Shown here piece after piece: positions 31,238 through 43,086 of a DNA stretch of 64,000 nt. The DNA comes from Carya illinoinensis (taxonomy: Eukaryota; Streptophyta; Magnoliopsida; Fagales; Juglandaceae), in assembly GCF_018687715.1 (NCBI RefSeq), contig NC_056758.1, forward strand, positions 10,109,501 to 10,173,500, given 5' to 3'. Numbering within the stretch: the first letter of the stretch is position 1; the number at the start of each line of letters is the position of its first letter. The position numbers and the translations under genes were made by a program. The notes below the pieces were generated by a model. It searched no databases and was not told the origin of the DNA. It was given only the letters and a program-made list of their open reading frames with translations.

Positions 31238-34097
31238 ATGGCTTTAGCAGCAAAACCTTATTCTCTTTCTGTCTCCTCCAAACCCAACAACTCCGCAGAC
31301 TTCTTTCTTCGTGTTCAGAGCCCTCCTAACTCGGTTTCGCTCCGGTACTCTTTTGCTTCCCCGGGTTCAATAGAACTGAATTCGAGTCGGGGAGGGAATT
31401 TGGTGCTAAGTGCGAGCCGAGGAGTGAGGTCGGGGAGGATACGCGCGAGTTCGGCTCAGGTTATGGACCAATCGGTGGCTAAAACGGATTCTAGGGCTCC
31501 GACCGTTGTAGAAGTTGACTTAGGCAACCGGAGCTACCCGATTTACATCGGATCCGGACTTCTTGATCAACCTCACCTTCTCCAGAGGTACTTAGTTAAT
31601 CAAATTTTACTGCTTCATTCCACTCATTCTATATTAGTTGTTGGCTCTTTTTAAATTTGATCGATTTGATAACTTTCTTTGATTATCATCGTGTTATATG
31701 TCTATGTTTTGCTTTACCTGTCAATTACTAATAAAAAAAAATATCTGGGTTTTTACTTATAAAAAACAATATCTGTGTTTTGCTTTACAACTACAAGTTC
31801 ATCCAACCAAAACAAGGGGAAAACAAAAATATTTATCGTGATAACCAAGCCAATTGGTTAAAATAATCATGTGTGGAATCACTATGAATTAGGCCGGCTA
31901 GTCGCTAATGCGTGCTGAATTTATTACTTTGGTTTTGAGTTATTATTAGGATTTTGATGGACACCAAAGGCTCCTATTCTGAAAATAGGTAGCGTAATAG
32001 AATATTTTACACTGCAAAATTTTAGAGTTCTTGAGCATTGAATGCAGAATTTGCTTTCCCCCCATCTTGTAAATGATCAAACGGACCCAACTTGCTCTAA
32101 TATTTATACTAACTTGCAGCTTTTATTGTTTTATTGATCCATAATCAATTGATTGTTATGTCATAGGCATGTTCATGGGAAGAGAGTTCTTGTGGTCACT
32201 AATAACACAGTAGCACCACTCTACCTAGATAAGGTTGTTGAAGCTCTAACTCAGGGAAACCCAAATGTCTCAGTTGAGAGTGTGATTTTACCAGATGGAG
32301 AAAAATACAAGCAAATGGTAGGTATTTTGAGGGTTGAAATTGACTTTTTTCATTTGGGGTGTAATGGACATTGCATTAATCGTATAATTGTATGTTTTAT
32401 CCTATAGGATACACTTATGAAAATCTTTGACAAGGCCATTGAGTCACGATTGGACCGGCGTTGTACTTTTGTTGCCCTTGGGGGTGGCGTGATTGGTGAC
32501 ATGTGTGGATTTGCTGCTGCCGCTTTCCTTCGTGGTGTTAATTTCATTCAGATTCCTACAACAGTGATGGCACAGGTCTGTTGAGTTCCTTTATTTACTT
32601 GTTAGCAGCTTTAACGTGTACAGTAATATTTCTAAATTGTTAACTTTTCATTATTTATTATTTTTCTGGTTTTTTCCAGGTGGATTCCTCTGTTGGTGGA
32701 AAAACTGGGATAAACCACCGCCTTGGGAAGAACTTGATCGGAGCTTTTTATCAACCTCAATGTGTACTTGTTGACACAGACACATTAAACACGTTGCCAG
32801 ATAGGGAACTGGCGTCAGGGCTTGCTGAGGTTATAAAATATGGGCTTATCAGGGATGCTGAATTTTTTGAGTGGCAGGAGAACAATATGCAGGCATTAAT
32901 GGCAAGGTATAATTTCCCCAAAAGAAAAAGCTTGAACAATATTCTTCAACCTAGCACTTGAATCTCCAATATAGCGCATTAGACATGAGACATTGACACA
33001 ACTTGTTCGAGAGTACTGGATGTTCTTTAAGGCCTTTGGAATATATATATATATATATATATCTTTTGATGTTGATGATCTAGTGTAGCTTTATAGCTCA
33101 TTTTGGCTTATTCATGCAACTATTATGTTATTTTCTCTTCATATGGAACAACTTGCATGAGTATGATGGGCTAGTCCATTGCAGGGACCCAAGTGCACTG
33201 GCTTATGCTATAAGACGATCATGTGAAAACAAGGCTGAGGTTGTGTCCTTAGACGAGAAGGAAAGTGGACTGAGGGCAACACTGAATTTGGGACATACAT
33301 TTGGCCATGTGAGTTACGAGTTAGTAATTGCCAGAAGTAATCTATATTGCTCTTAAAATCTGGTGTGGCCTAATTGAGTTTATGATTAATGTTTTATGGA
33401 ATATTCTGCTCAACTCAACTAATTGTACCTTGCCTTTGTGCAAATGTGAAACATGGTGTTAAAATGTGTAGTCCAACCAATTTAAAAAAACAAATATGTG
33501 AATTTCAGCTCGTAAAGGTTATCAATCTACTTTCTAAAGTTAAAACCTAATATAATCTAATTTTCATTATGTGGCATGTCTTTTCAGGCAATAGAAACTG
33601 GGTTTGGCTATGGGCAATGGCTCCATGGAGAGGCTGTTGCAGCTGGCATGGTATTTCAATTCAGCTCTTCCCTTAACAGGCATTCGTCTTTCCTGTGCCT
33701 CATATATGTTAATGAAGATTGTTTGCCAATTTTCAGGTCATGGCTGTTGACATGTCATACCGTCTTGGTTGGATTGATGATTCTATTGTGAAACGAGTTG
33801 ACAATATTCTACAACGGGCTAAGTTGCCCACCACTCCTCCCAATACCATGACTGTGGAGATGTTCAAGTCCGTTATGGCGGTAAGTGAGTGAGGTTTTCA
33901 TTATAGATTGGCAGCTCAAATCCGTTTATCTCATTCTTAATGTCTCTGTCCTTTTTGTATCGCAGGTTGATAAGAAGGTAGCTGATGGGCTACTAAGGCT
34001 CATCCTTTTAAAAGGTCCCCTAGGCAATTGCGTTTTTACAGGTGATTATGATAGAAAAACCCTGGATGAAACACTCCATGCATTTTGCAAGTCCTGA
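31238..34097 (+). CDS. DHQS: 3-dehydroquinate synthase, plastid
   Basis: Catalyses the second shikimate-pathway step, DAHP to 3-dehydroquinate, with NAD and a divalent metal. Eight exons: 31238-31587, 32167-32317, 32408-32575, 32680-32906, 33185-33308, 33588-33650, 33737-33880 and 33966-34097. All have GT/AG introns and join in frame to 452 residues, close to the roughly 440 of other plant enzymes. The Ser-rich first 70 or so residues look like a chloroplast transit peptide. GGGVIGD (192-198) is the NAD-binding loop and [10 protein letters not shown] (226-235) the substrate loop. Metal ligands are inferred by family comparison as Glu273 (GLAEVIKYG), His336 (LNLGHTFGH) and His353 (LHGEAV). Small open frames inside introns are not genes. 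It appears fully intact. Confidence 0.96.
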
Positions 34098-36029
34098 CTC
34101 GATATCTGAAGCTGATTTTGGTCTCAGCTATGTTCCAAGTGTTTTACCAGATATTTGTTATCATGTATTAGCTTGTATTTTTCTTTTTGTACCTTGAATG
34201 CCTTTGTTCATGGTCTTCCTAAATTCTGTCGGCGAGACCTTTTACCATTTTGTAATTTTAACGAAGTGTGGCACTCAATAATTCATTACCGGGTATTCAT
34301 ATTGTTGTTATGTGTTAAACTCAATTACCCGTTTCATCTCAGTTTCAAATTAGAGATCTTGCCCTATGTATCTTTCTTAACGCGCCTGAAAATAATGTGG
34401 CTGTCATTCTTAAATATTATCTACTTCAAGCTCGGATTCCCCCAAATGCCAGATTTACTTGATTCAAAACATTCTTCGACTATCTTACTGCCTTCCTTCA
34501 AAGCTGGAGTCGACATACTTTATCTATGACAAAGATTATGGAGCTACCCAAGAAACAACTTGCAGAAGCAGATTGCCAACAGTTGGAGACATTTCTTTGG
34601 CCCCCTTCCAAAGGAAATGCTGGCAGGGTTAAGCTCGGCAGAGGGTTCGAGAATAGGGTAGGGTCTTTCTAGCTACCTCATGTGCAGTTCCTAACTTTTG
34701 GAACTGTACAATCAATCAATAATATTTATAGTTTTAGGATGTGTGAGCCTTGTGCATTCTTCTATTTTCTTTTTCAAGCAAGCATATCATAGATGAACTA
34801 AGGAGTTAACAAGTTATAAGATTCAATAGGATGAGAGTCTCCAACAATCATTCCAAAATTAGCACATAAAACACAAGTAAAATAATAAAAAAAGAGGGAT
34901 ATAGAACTAGAAGTTTGGCTCCCACCTATTTCCCAAAAGAAGAAATCGCTTGAAGCAGTTTTTACATAGTCTGATAAATAGATTATAAGACTACGACTAG
35001 AAGCTATAGAGAACTGATGTGTGCTGCATTTTGTTGGGCTGGACTAGCTGAAGTAGACTTCCACAACCACTTTATCTTGATCCTTGGTTAGAGAAAGCAA
35101 GAACATCGGAAGTAGCAATTACAAAATGAGTCGAATCGCCGTCGAAAGGTTGCAATTGGCTGTGGAGGCGTGTGTAGCTCACGCAACACCCCGGACAGTA
35201 AAGTATAGGTCAAATCTAATAGATCCAAAGCTGCTAACCCCGATAGCACTACACGTGGCAGCGTGAATATTACGTGAGGGAGCCTCGCACATTCTTGTTT
35301 TTTAAAAGATGTAAATAATTTGATACCCATGTGAAATTTATTTTTAAATTGTATATTTCACTTTTCTTTAAATAGAGTGTACGAGACTTGTACTTTTAGA
35401 ATAATATCTAGCATTACTCATCGTCTTTAATCAGTCATTTGTCTTCATTTTCTATTCTTTTTTTTTTTTTTTAAGTATGGTTTGGGTTTCTTATCTGGGC
35501 ACCTCACCCCCTCTCTTACCATTATTATTTATTAATTATATGATATGATTTGCTTGGGGGAAAAATGAATGAGTAGAAAAGAAGTTTTGAGTGGCTGAAG
35601 GTGTGGGTTGATATTATCTTGTGGCGCGATAGAAATTATAAAGTTGGGTACCTACAAACAATTGGGAAAATAAAATAAAATAAAAAAAAAATGTTTTGAA
35701 GGTGAAGGAAAGAAGGATGACCATTAACCATTTTTTGGAGGAGATGCCACTTCCAATGAAAATCACTGTGATTAGAATTAGACGGTGACCCGCTCCAGTC
35801 AATAACTAAAATTCGAAAATAACGGTCAATTTTTTTCTCTCTCCACCTCCACCTGTTAAAATTCCATTCATTCTGTGGTTTTCCCACAAGAGATGATTAG
35901 TAATTAACTTATACCTTTCTACTTTTTAGATTATTTTTAGTATCATAACTTAAGTATAAAGTATTTAGGTCAATATATATTTGCATATTTTAGAAAATAT
36001 AGAGAGTATTAATGTTTAATTAAGGACTA
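34098..36029. other. DHQS 3' UTR and intergenic
   Basis: Probable 3' UTR to roughly 34260-34740, with no single clear poly(A) signal. At 35084-35330 both strands have open frames of 60-80 residues in a GC-richer patch, with no recognised domain. The rest is AT-rich. Confidence 0.35.
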
Positions 36030-36265
36030 AGGCTTCGTTTGGTTAAGCAGTTTAAATAAAATGTGATAAAATGTTTTATTTAAAGTTGAATAAAATATTT
36101 TCATAATATAATTTTTTATTATTAATTTTATTTTGAGATTTGAATAAGTTGAATTGTTTATTATATTTTATGTGAAAATTTAAAAAATTATAATAATTAT
36201 ATGAGATAAAATAAAATAAGATGAGATGTTATAGTTTAATTTTGTATAAACAAACCAGCCCTAAG
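36030..36265 (+). mobile_element. MITE-like repeat, GAGATG family, copy 3
   Basis: Begins GGCTTCGTTTGGTTAAG and ends ACAAACCAGCC. It contains ATTTTGAGATTTGAATAAG and AATAAGATGAGATG. No ORF. Confidence 0.7.
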
Positions 36266-36305
36266 CCTAATTTCTTTAAATAATTAATGACAAAAAGATT
36301 AGAAG

Positions 36306-36309
<4 letters not shown>

Positions 36310-36333
<24 letters not shown>
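36310..36333. repeat. Poly(A) tract
   Basis: A run of about 24 A in AT-rich spacer. Confidence 0.9.
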
Positions 36334-36337
<4 letters not shown>

Positions 36338-36993
36338 ATTATTGGGTTGGACCAGATCCTTATTTCTTGGTATCTTTTCGTTACCTTTACTAACGTAATA
36401 GTGAGGCACCTAGAATTTCAATTCAATTATATGTATTTATATATATATAATTGAATTATAAAAATAAAAATGAAATTCCAATTTAAAATTTTGAATAACT
36501 AAATTTCTAAATAAATAAAAAAGAAGGAAGAAAGACATGACATGGAAGTTGGCACATTGCATAGAAGAGCAGGTACCATATCCAAGGAGATATGAGCCAT
36601 CCTTAGCAGACTAAGGGGTAACACATATGACATGATCTGTAACATGAATAAATCTTTATAACATGAATAAATTTAATTTTCACATTTTATAAATATTTAG
36701 TTTTGTATGCCTTTATTGTCATCGAGATATAATATTAATATTAGTATTTGCAAGTCACACCCAGCTCTTACCATTATTTTTTATTAATTATATCAAACTA
36801 TTAATTTTCTTATATTATGTTGGTTTGGATATTAATCATGAAGTATTTTATCATAAATTTAAATATAATAGTGAATAATTTATATGAGTTGTGATAAAAT
36901 TTTGAAATGATCCATTTTAATTAAATGTTTAAATTAATTCATATAATATAATGTTGATGATTTGACACAAACCACATATACCGACGAAATAAA

Positions 36994-37133
36994 AATTCTA
37001 TGCACAGTTATTTTTGTGGACTCTTTTGTGCACTCCAGTGATATGATTGGTTGTGTATTAAAAAAAATTAATCCAGCCAATCATATCAATGGAGTGCGCA
37101 AAGAATACGCAAAAATAACTGTATATAGCATTA
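36994..37133. mobile_element. Short foldback MITE
   Basis: Left arm 36994-37050 and right arm 37076-37133 are inverted repeats: CAGTTATTTTTG with CAAAAATAACTG, GCACTCCAGTGATATGATTGG with CCAATCATATCAATGGAGTGC. The loop is about 25 bp. The open frame over it (36962-37321) is chance. A half copy lies at 38146-38240. Confidence 0.8.
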
Positions 37134-37799
37134 CTCTATACGAAATTATCAGAGTTAAAATTCGTGCACCCAATGAGAAGAAGTGCAGCAGGTGTCCCTC
37201 CATTGTGGAGCCACTCGTTTTGAAGTCTAGGGCATATGGGGGAGTGGGGAGGCATTTCTTTCCCAAGAAAGATAGTCCTGCTTTTTTGACCTTTCATTTT
37301 TTTATGCTTTTTTTTGTTTAATATTAAAAAAAAAATACCTTGTTTCAAAATCTTATGAATATTTGCTTGTTGTCGTGTTGGCATTTTGGACACTTGTTCA
37401 CGTGAGATTGAATGTGATGTGGCAGAAATTTCACATGTATAACCTAAATTTTCTGCTTTTGTAATCAAGGAGGCAAAGACAAAGTTTGTCATTTTTCTAT
37501 TATTTTTAAAAAGATGTTGTTTTTCATTTTTTATTTGAAAACTATTATATACGTAAAAGATAGTAAAAAAAATAAATTCATAAATTAAAATAATTTTATG
37601 CGATCTGTTAGATTTATTTTAGACTAACAGTAATTTTACAATTTGATGTAATGTATCAAACTATATTATTTTATAAATTTATTTTTATCTAATCTATTTA
37701 TAACTAAAGTATTTCTTTTTTTTTTTTTTAATTTCAATCATACTCTTTATTATGTGGTAAATTATAAATAGTTTTATATATTAGTCACTTTAACCAAGC

Positions 37800-38100
37800 G
37801 ATCATAAAATCAACAATGAAAAGTTAATTTTTATTCAATGTTCTTTTAGATACTTGGAATATTTCGATATAAGTGAAATGATTTGAATTAAGATATTTTA
37901 TTGAATTTGGAAAAAAGTATAAATAAAAAATTAATAAAAAATATTATAAAGTTAAAAAAAATTATTTGAATATAAATTTTTAAATTTAAAAAAATAGCAT
38001 TACTTTTTATATTTTATCTAAAAGTTTTAAAATATTATAATAATTAAGTAATAATTAGATAAAAATGTTTAACATTTGAAATTGTAAATATTTTGTGTTT
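37800..38100 (+). mobile_element. MITE-like repeat, GAGATG family, copy 4 (degenerate)
   Basis: Contains GTGAAATGATTTGAATTAAG, TTTTATTGAATTTGG and AAAATATTATAAAGTTAAA in family order; the ends are blurred. Confidence 0.5.
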
Positions 38101-38145
38101 GTATAATATTTAGAAAAAAAAATTAAATAATTAAAGTGATAAATA

Positions 38146-38240
38146 CGATCAAAAATTTTATACACAGTCACTTTTATATATTCTTTATACATTCTATTGA
38201 TGTGATTGATTACGTAACTTTTTATAAATATAATATAAGG
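38146..38240. mobile_element. Half copy of the foldback MITE
   Basis: TATACACAGTCACTTTTATATATTC and ATTCTATTGATGTGATTG follow the left arm of the 36994-37133 element; the right arm is missing. Confidence 0.5.
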
Positions 38241-38629
38241 AGCTCATTATATTTTATAATAATAATAATAATAGGTGCAAAATTGGTGGAAAAAGTGTGA
38301 AAATACCAAGAAAAGCTATGGGATGGGTCATGGGTGGAGAGGGGGGTTTGTTGGCGAAGATTGGTGGGCTCAACGAACGCTTCAACGGCATTATTTCCCG
38401 GCCATTAGGTTCTTACTTCTTCGACTTTTCTCTCTCTCAGTTGTTTCAACCAAATTCCCCCTTTTCTAGGGTAGGGCTCGGATTCCACCACTCCCCCTCC
38501 CTCATTTCACACTTAATCCTTTTGCTTTTCTTTTCTTTCGTTGTTATTGCCTTTCTAAGTTCAGGATTATTTGTACAATGTATCAGGGTTTCGTTGAATT
38601 TTTCTCGGTTTCTTTGTTTCCCCGCACAG

Positions 38630-38641
38630 ATGTGTGATTGA
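38630..38641 (+). promoter_or_regulatory. Three-codon upstream ORF in the ROP leader
   Basis: ATG TGT GAT TGA (Met-Cys-Asp-stop) about 125 bases before the ROP start. It follows a CCCGCACAG that could be a leader-intron acceptor. Whether it lies in the mature leader is not provable here. Confidence 0.35.
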
Positions 38642-38766
38642 AGAAGAAGATTACTAAGAAGCTGAAGTTGAAGTTTTCGGGGGTGCGCGCGCGCGCGTGT
38701 GATCAGGTCCTCAGGCGAAAGATCTGAGGCTCACATTTTGATTTTAATAATAATTAGAGAAGGAAA

Positions 38767-41253
38767 ATGAGCGCTTCGAGATTTATTAAGTGCGTCACGG
38801 TTGGTGATGGAGCTGTGGGTAAAACTTGCTTGCTGATTTCCTATACCAGCAACACCTTCCCTACGGTGAGTCCCAATTATTCTCCCTCAGAAACGTTTGA
38901 GAAATTTGGGGCGTTGATTATGAGGATCTTTTTTTCTCGTGAAGATATGCTTAATTCTGTTTGGTTTCCTTTGCTATTGTTGGAAATGTGATTACAAAAC
39001 AAACTTTGATCGGTTTTTGTGCCGTCATTGGTTGTTTTGTAAAAGCAAGAATGGGAAAAAAATAAAAGAGCGCTTAAATTTGGTGTAAAATAGTTTTTCT
39101 CTAGGGCGGGCTGAAATCAAATGAGAGCTTACGTTCATGTATTATATTTGTTCAACTAGGTAATGGCACTGAAAAGAGGGCATATGGGTTCTCTACTTCG
39201 GGTGATAATAATTACAATTATCTCATGTGTCCTTTGAGTTTGAGGTTGATTGGTCAGATTTGTTTCTTATCCATGGCTTGTGAATTGGAAATGATTAATG
39301 AATTGATTAAAGATTCGGTTTGCATGGTTTTGATCTGGGTTGAGTCTATGTTGAGGTGATATTTATGGTGGTGGAATTAATTTTGGGGAAGCAGGATGAT
39401 CTATATTTTTATTAAAAACTTATCGTTGATAGGATTATGTGGAATCTTATATATCCATTTCAAATCCATATCTTAATAAGATTTTTTAATTTCGAGATAT
39501 TTTGTTTGTATTTCTCTTTGCCAACCAAACCGAAAGGACATCTGCAATCCCATTTTGCCCATTTCTCATGCACTCAAGTTTGGATAAATGATTTATTGCA
39601 ATGTGGGGCTCTTTATAACATTAATGCATTTTGTGGGAAAACAGGATTATGTGCCAACTGTTTTCGACAATTTCAGTGCTAATGTGGTTGTCAATGGAAG
39701 CACTGTTAACCTGGGTTTGTGGGATACTGCTGGTAGGTCTGCAAAGTCAACCCTTTTCTATCCATAAGTGACTATACCCTTCATGTTTCGTTCTTTTTAC
39801 TGGGTCTGAATTTATTATTTCTATAAAACAGGACAGGAGGACTATAATAGGTTGAGACCTTTGAGTTATCGTGGAGCAGATGTTTTCATACTAGCGTTCT
39901 CTCTCATTAGCAAGGCCAGTTATGAAAATGTTTCAAAGAAGGTGAGAAGCTGGACTTTTTTTTTTCAGGCAAAGAATATCTTTTCAGATTTACAATTTAT
40001 AATGTTCTGACAAATTTTGCATTCGCTGGCTTCGCTTGCAGTGGATCCCAGAGTTGAAGCATTATGCACCTGGTGTCCCAATAGTTCTTGTTGGAACAAA
40101 GCTTGGTATGATTTTTCTTTCATCTAATTTGGCTATTGATGTAGTTATATTAACTGCTGTCCTTATCTTCTGTCTTCTGCTGTTGTTGAGTTTCCTAAGA
40201 TATTTTTTTATTTGTTTTGGTCTTTAAGCTTGACTCAACCCTGTTGTTAAACATCTCTGATGTGATTATAATCTATTACAATCTGTGCTTCTCCTAACAA
40301 TCAATCCTTTATCCAGTTAAAACGCCATCTTAACTTAACAAGCTTAGGTGCATTATCGGTAGTTTTGGAGATCAGATTTGAGAAATATGTTATGCAATTA
40401 ATAAACTTGGTAGTATTTGTATGATCATGGAACTCTACCATGATTAAGATTCATGTTGGCATTGCCTTTTAGCAGTTCTTTGAATATATAATTATCTTGA
40501 TCTTATTTCTTTATGTAAATGGGCCTTGTTTGGTAGATGACTCTTTTGATGCTGATGTTATTATGTGAGTAAAATATATAAGAGACTTTATGAAATTATT
40601 GCCCCGCGAAACTGTGAAAGGCTTTGTATGTATGTATGGTGTATGTGCATGTGTGTATGAAATGTGATTTCTCATTGTTTTTATTAAAGATGATTGCGTT
40701 TACTATCTATGGCGGGACTGTTTTCATTACCAGATTTTCCTAATATAAGTATATGTTATAGTGATTTTTATAATTAAGAAAATTCCTTACCGTTTTGCAA
40801 TTTCTATTTTGGCCAGATCTTCGGGATGATAAACAGTTCTTTATTGATCATCCTGGTGCTGTGCCCATTTCAACTGCTCAAGTAAAGAATTTCGTCATTC
40901 TGGCAGATAGTTCAATCATTTTGTCTTTGCAGTTCATTTCCACAAGTTCTGTTATTTTTTAATTTCTTAATGCTTGAACTATGTTTCTACTTCAAGGGAG
41001 AGGAGCTTAGGAAGCTGATTGGTGCACCTGCTTATATCGAATGCAGTTCAAAAACACAGCAGGTATTATCTACTTTTTGAACAATTTTCAGGTTTTCTTT
41101 TCTGTTATGCCGAAGGCCTTTAATATGCACTTGTGGACTTGTAACTTGTAGAATGTGAAGGCCGTCTTTGATGCAGCCATAAGGGTTGTTCTTCAACCCC
41201 CAAAGCAGAAGAAAAAGAAGAGCAAAGCACAAAAGGCTTGTGCCATCTTGTGA
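38767..41253 (+). CDS. ROP: ROP/RAC small GTPase, type I
   Basis: Plant Rho-family switch acting at the plasma membrane in polarity, cytoskeleton and ROS signalling. Seven exons: 38767-38865, 39645-39732, 39832-39941, 40042-40105, 40817-40881, 40997-41062 and 41152-41253. They join in frame to 197 residues, the normal length. GTPase motifs are intact: P-loop GDGAVGKT (13-20), switch I YVPTVFDN (35-42), WDTAGQED (59-66), TKLD (118-121) and ECSSK (157-161). The Rho-specific insert is present. The tail has a Lys-rich stretch (182-191) and CAIL at the end, a CaaL prenylation box of type I ROPs (geranylgeranylation). Which ROP subgroup member it is cannot be settled by eye. Convergent with VPS35. 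Confidence 0.97.
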
Positions 41254-43086
41254 TCGAATAGGTGTAAAGAGATAAAGCAATTGTCTGTCTTACCCTTCTT
41301 CCCCTTCCTATCTTTCCCTTTGCCCTTGAAGAAGCTGTGAAGCATCAGGTGGTTTGTTGTTACTTTCTCGGAATTGTTTTGATCTCTAATTGTCATCGGA
41401 GTACATGGTTGCCAACTTTGGTCAACCGCTTGAGTTGTTTGATGTATTAATAACAGTTAGGAAAACAGCTTGATTTGCGTGGACAGTTGTTATATTTATT
41501 ACTTTTGTAGTGTGCTCCAAAGGCTCTCAATTTGTGTTATGTTACACTGGCTCGTGTCTCATTATTGTCTTTGCTTGCCGACCTGGTAAATGACTGGTAC
41601 CGGCATAAAACTTGTGTCAGCTAACTTTAGGGACATGGAAATTAACACATGTGCCAAGTTAAAAGTAGTGCTGAATCTGAAAGGCCAAGAAGTAAGGCAT
41701 TTTTAATGAGTACGGTTAGCCACCCAAAGGTTATCCTTCGACACAAGGAGGAGGGCCTTCTGCCGAGTAGTCTTTACATGGTTATTAAGATCTTGGTTTG
41801 CTTGGAATCTTTTTCCTCTTTGAAAGTCGAAAGGACTGGCTTGGTGAATGGAAATGGCAGCAGCCCTTCTTATTTTGAGGTGGGCGTTTCATTTGATACT
41901 GAGTTTCCTCTGCAGCGAGCCTTAGCAAGTCTGTTTTTTATGGGTGTTATAAATCAAGCATGCTTGATGATGAAAGGCTACAATTGATGATTGCGTTAAA
42001 GATGAGAAAATAGTTAAGAGCAAAGCCATTGGAGCTTTACTGCGGTTGTTGAGGTAGCCTAGCAATACCACTCCATACAAACTTAACCCCAGCTTATAAC
42101 GCAGCACGTGACAGTGATATTAATAGGTTAGCATGCAATGTAAAGCCAATGAATAAATTAATAATGTTAACAAGTTTGTAAAACACCCCCGTGCCAAAAT
42201 TGAAGGCTTGTTTGTTCATCAGGAAGCTCGAAATAAATGCTTCAGACCAATAAAATTTGAAAATATGGTAACAGGACGACGGCACCTGACTCGAGACCGA
42301 TACCAATACTATTGGCGGCGGAAACAATTGTCAAATGGTATCTGTAACTGTAAGGCCTTGTTTGTTGCTTTCCCCTGATGAATGAATGACTTTCTTTGGA
42401 CTTCTACATGACATTAGTCTGTACCACAACTCTGGGACAATATCCTTCTTACAAAGGGATATCAAGAGTTCAGGACATATGCTGTTCTCACAATAATTTC
42501 CAAATTGTCTGCGCTCTCAAGCTCTTTGAAATTTTCTTCTTTTTTCTTTCTTGCTTTCCCTGATAAGAATGAATGGCAGAGTTCGTACATCATAGAGTTA
42601 TTACCTTAACAACGACCTCTATTCTTAATCACAACACAAGAAACCATATGAACCTTTTTAGGTTCTTCTGGCCTAATTTCCAAGGTACAGGCCTCGGGTT
42701 TCATTGTACGAAAGTGGAATTGTGGGTCAATTGATTTTTGTATGTTTCACCCTGGAGTAGACGAGACGGTACAAAAGTTGAAGAACAGAACTCGGAGCAT
42801 AGATAGCTGTAGGGTATCTCATATACATGAAATTTGAAAATAGCACAAAAGGTTATGAAGTGCAGTGTCAATGGATGTTGTATAGAAATGTATATGGATT
42901 TTCCTGTAACAAAATTAAGGCTAACCTAAATTCAACATTGCATCTGACTAGGATATAGAAAGCCACTTTCAACATCAGGAAATACACATGCCGGATTGGT
43001 AGGTTGTAAAAGGGAGTCAATGCAAATTCTGAACCACTCACCAACAAAAACTTGTCTGCAGCTCTGATATGAGATCTCCAAACCAG
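41254..43086. other. Region between convergent ROP and VPS35 3' ends
   Basis: The first several hundred bases should hold the ROP 3' UTR, and bases next to 43086 the VPS35 3' UTR. Open frames at 41649-41987 and 42094-42327 show no domain and are not called. Confidence 0.4.

Noticed and set aside
33030..33062. (TA)n run in DHQS intron 4 as a regulatory site
   Set aside because: Simple repeat inside an intron with no further evidence.
36962..37321. 119-residue frame
   Set aside because: Lies over a foldback MITE, so it is open by chance on both strands.
41649..42327. Possible small genes between ROP and VPS35
   Set aside because: No domain, and they lie in the expected 3' UTR or flank.
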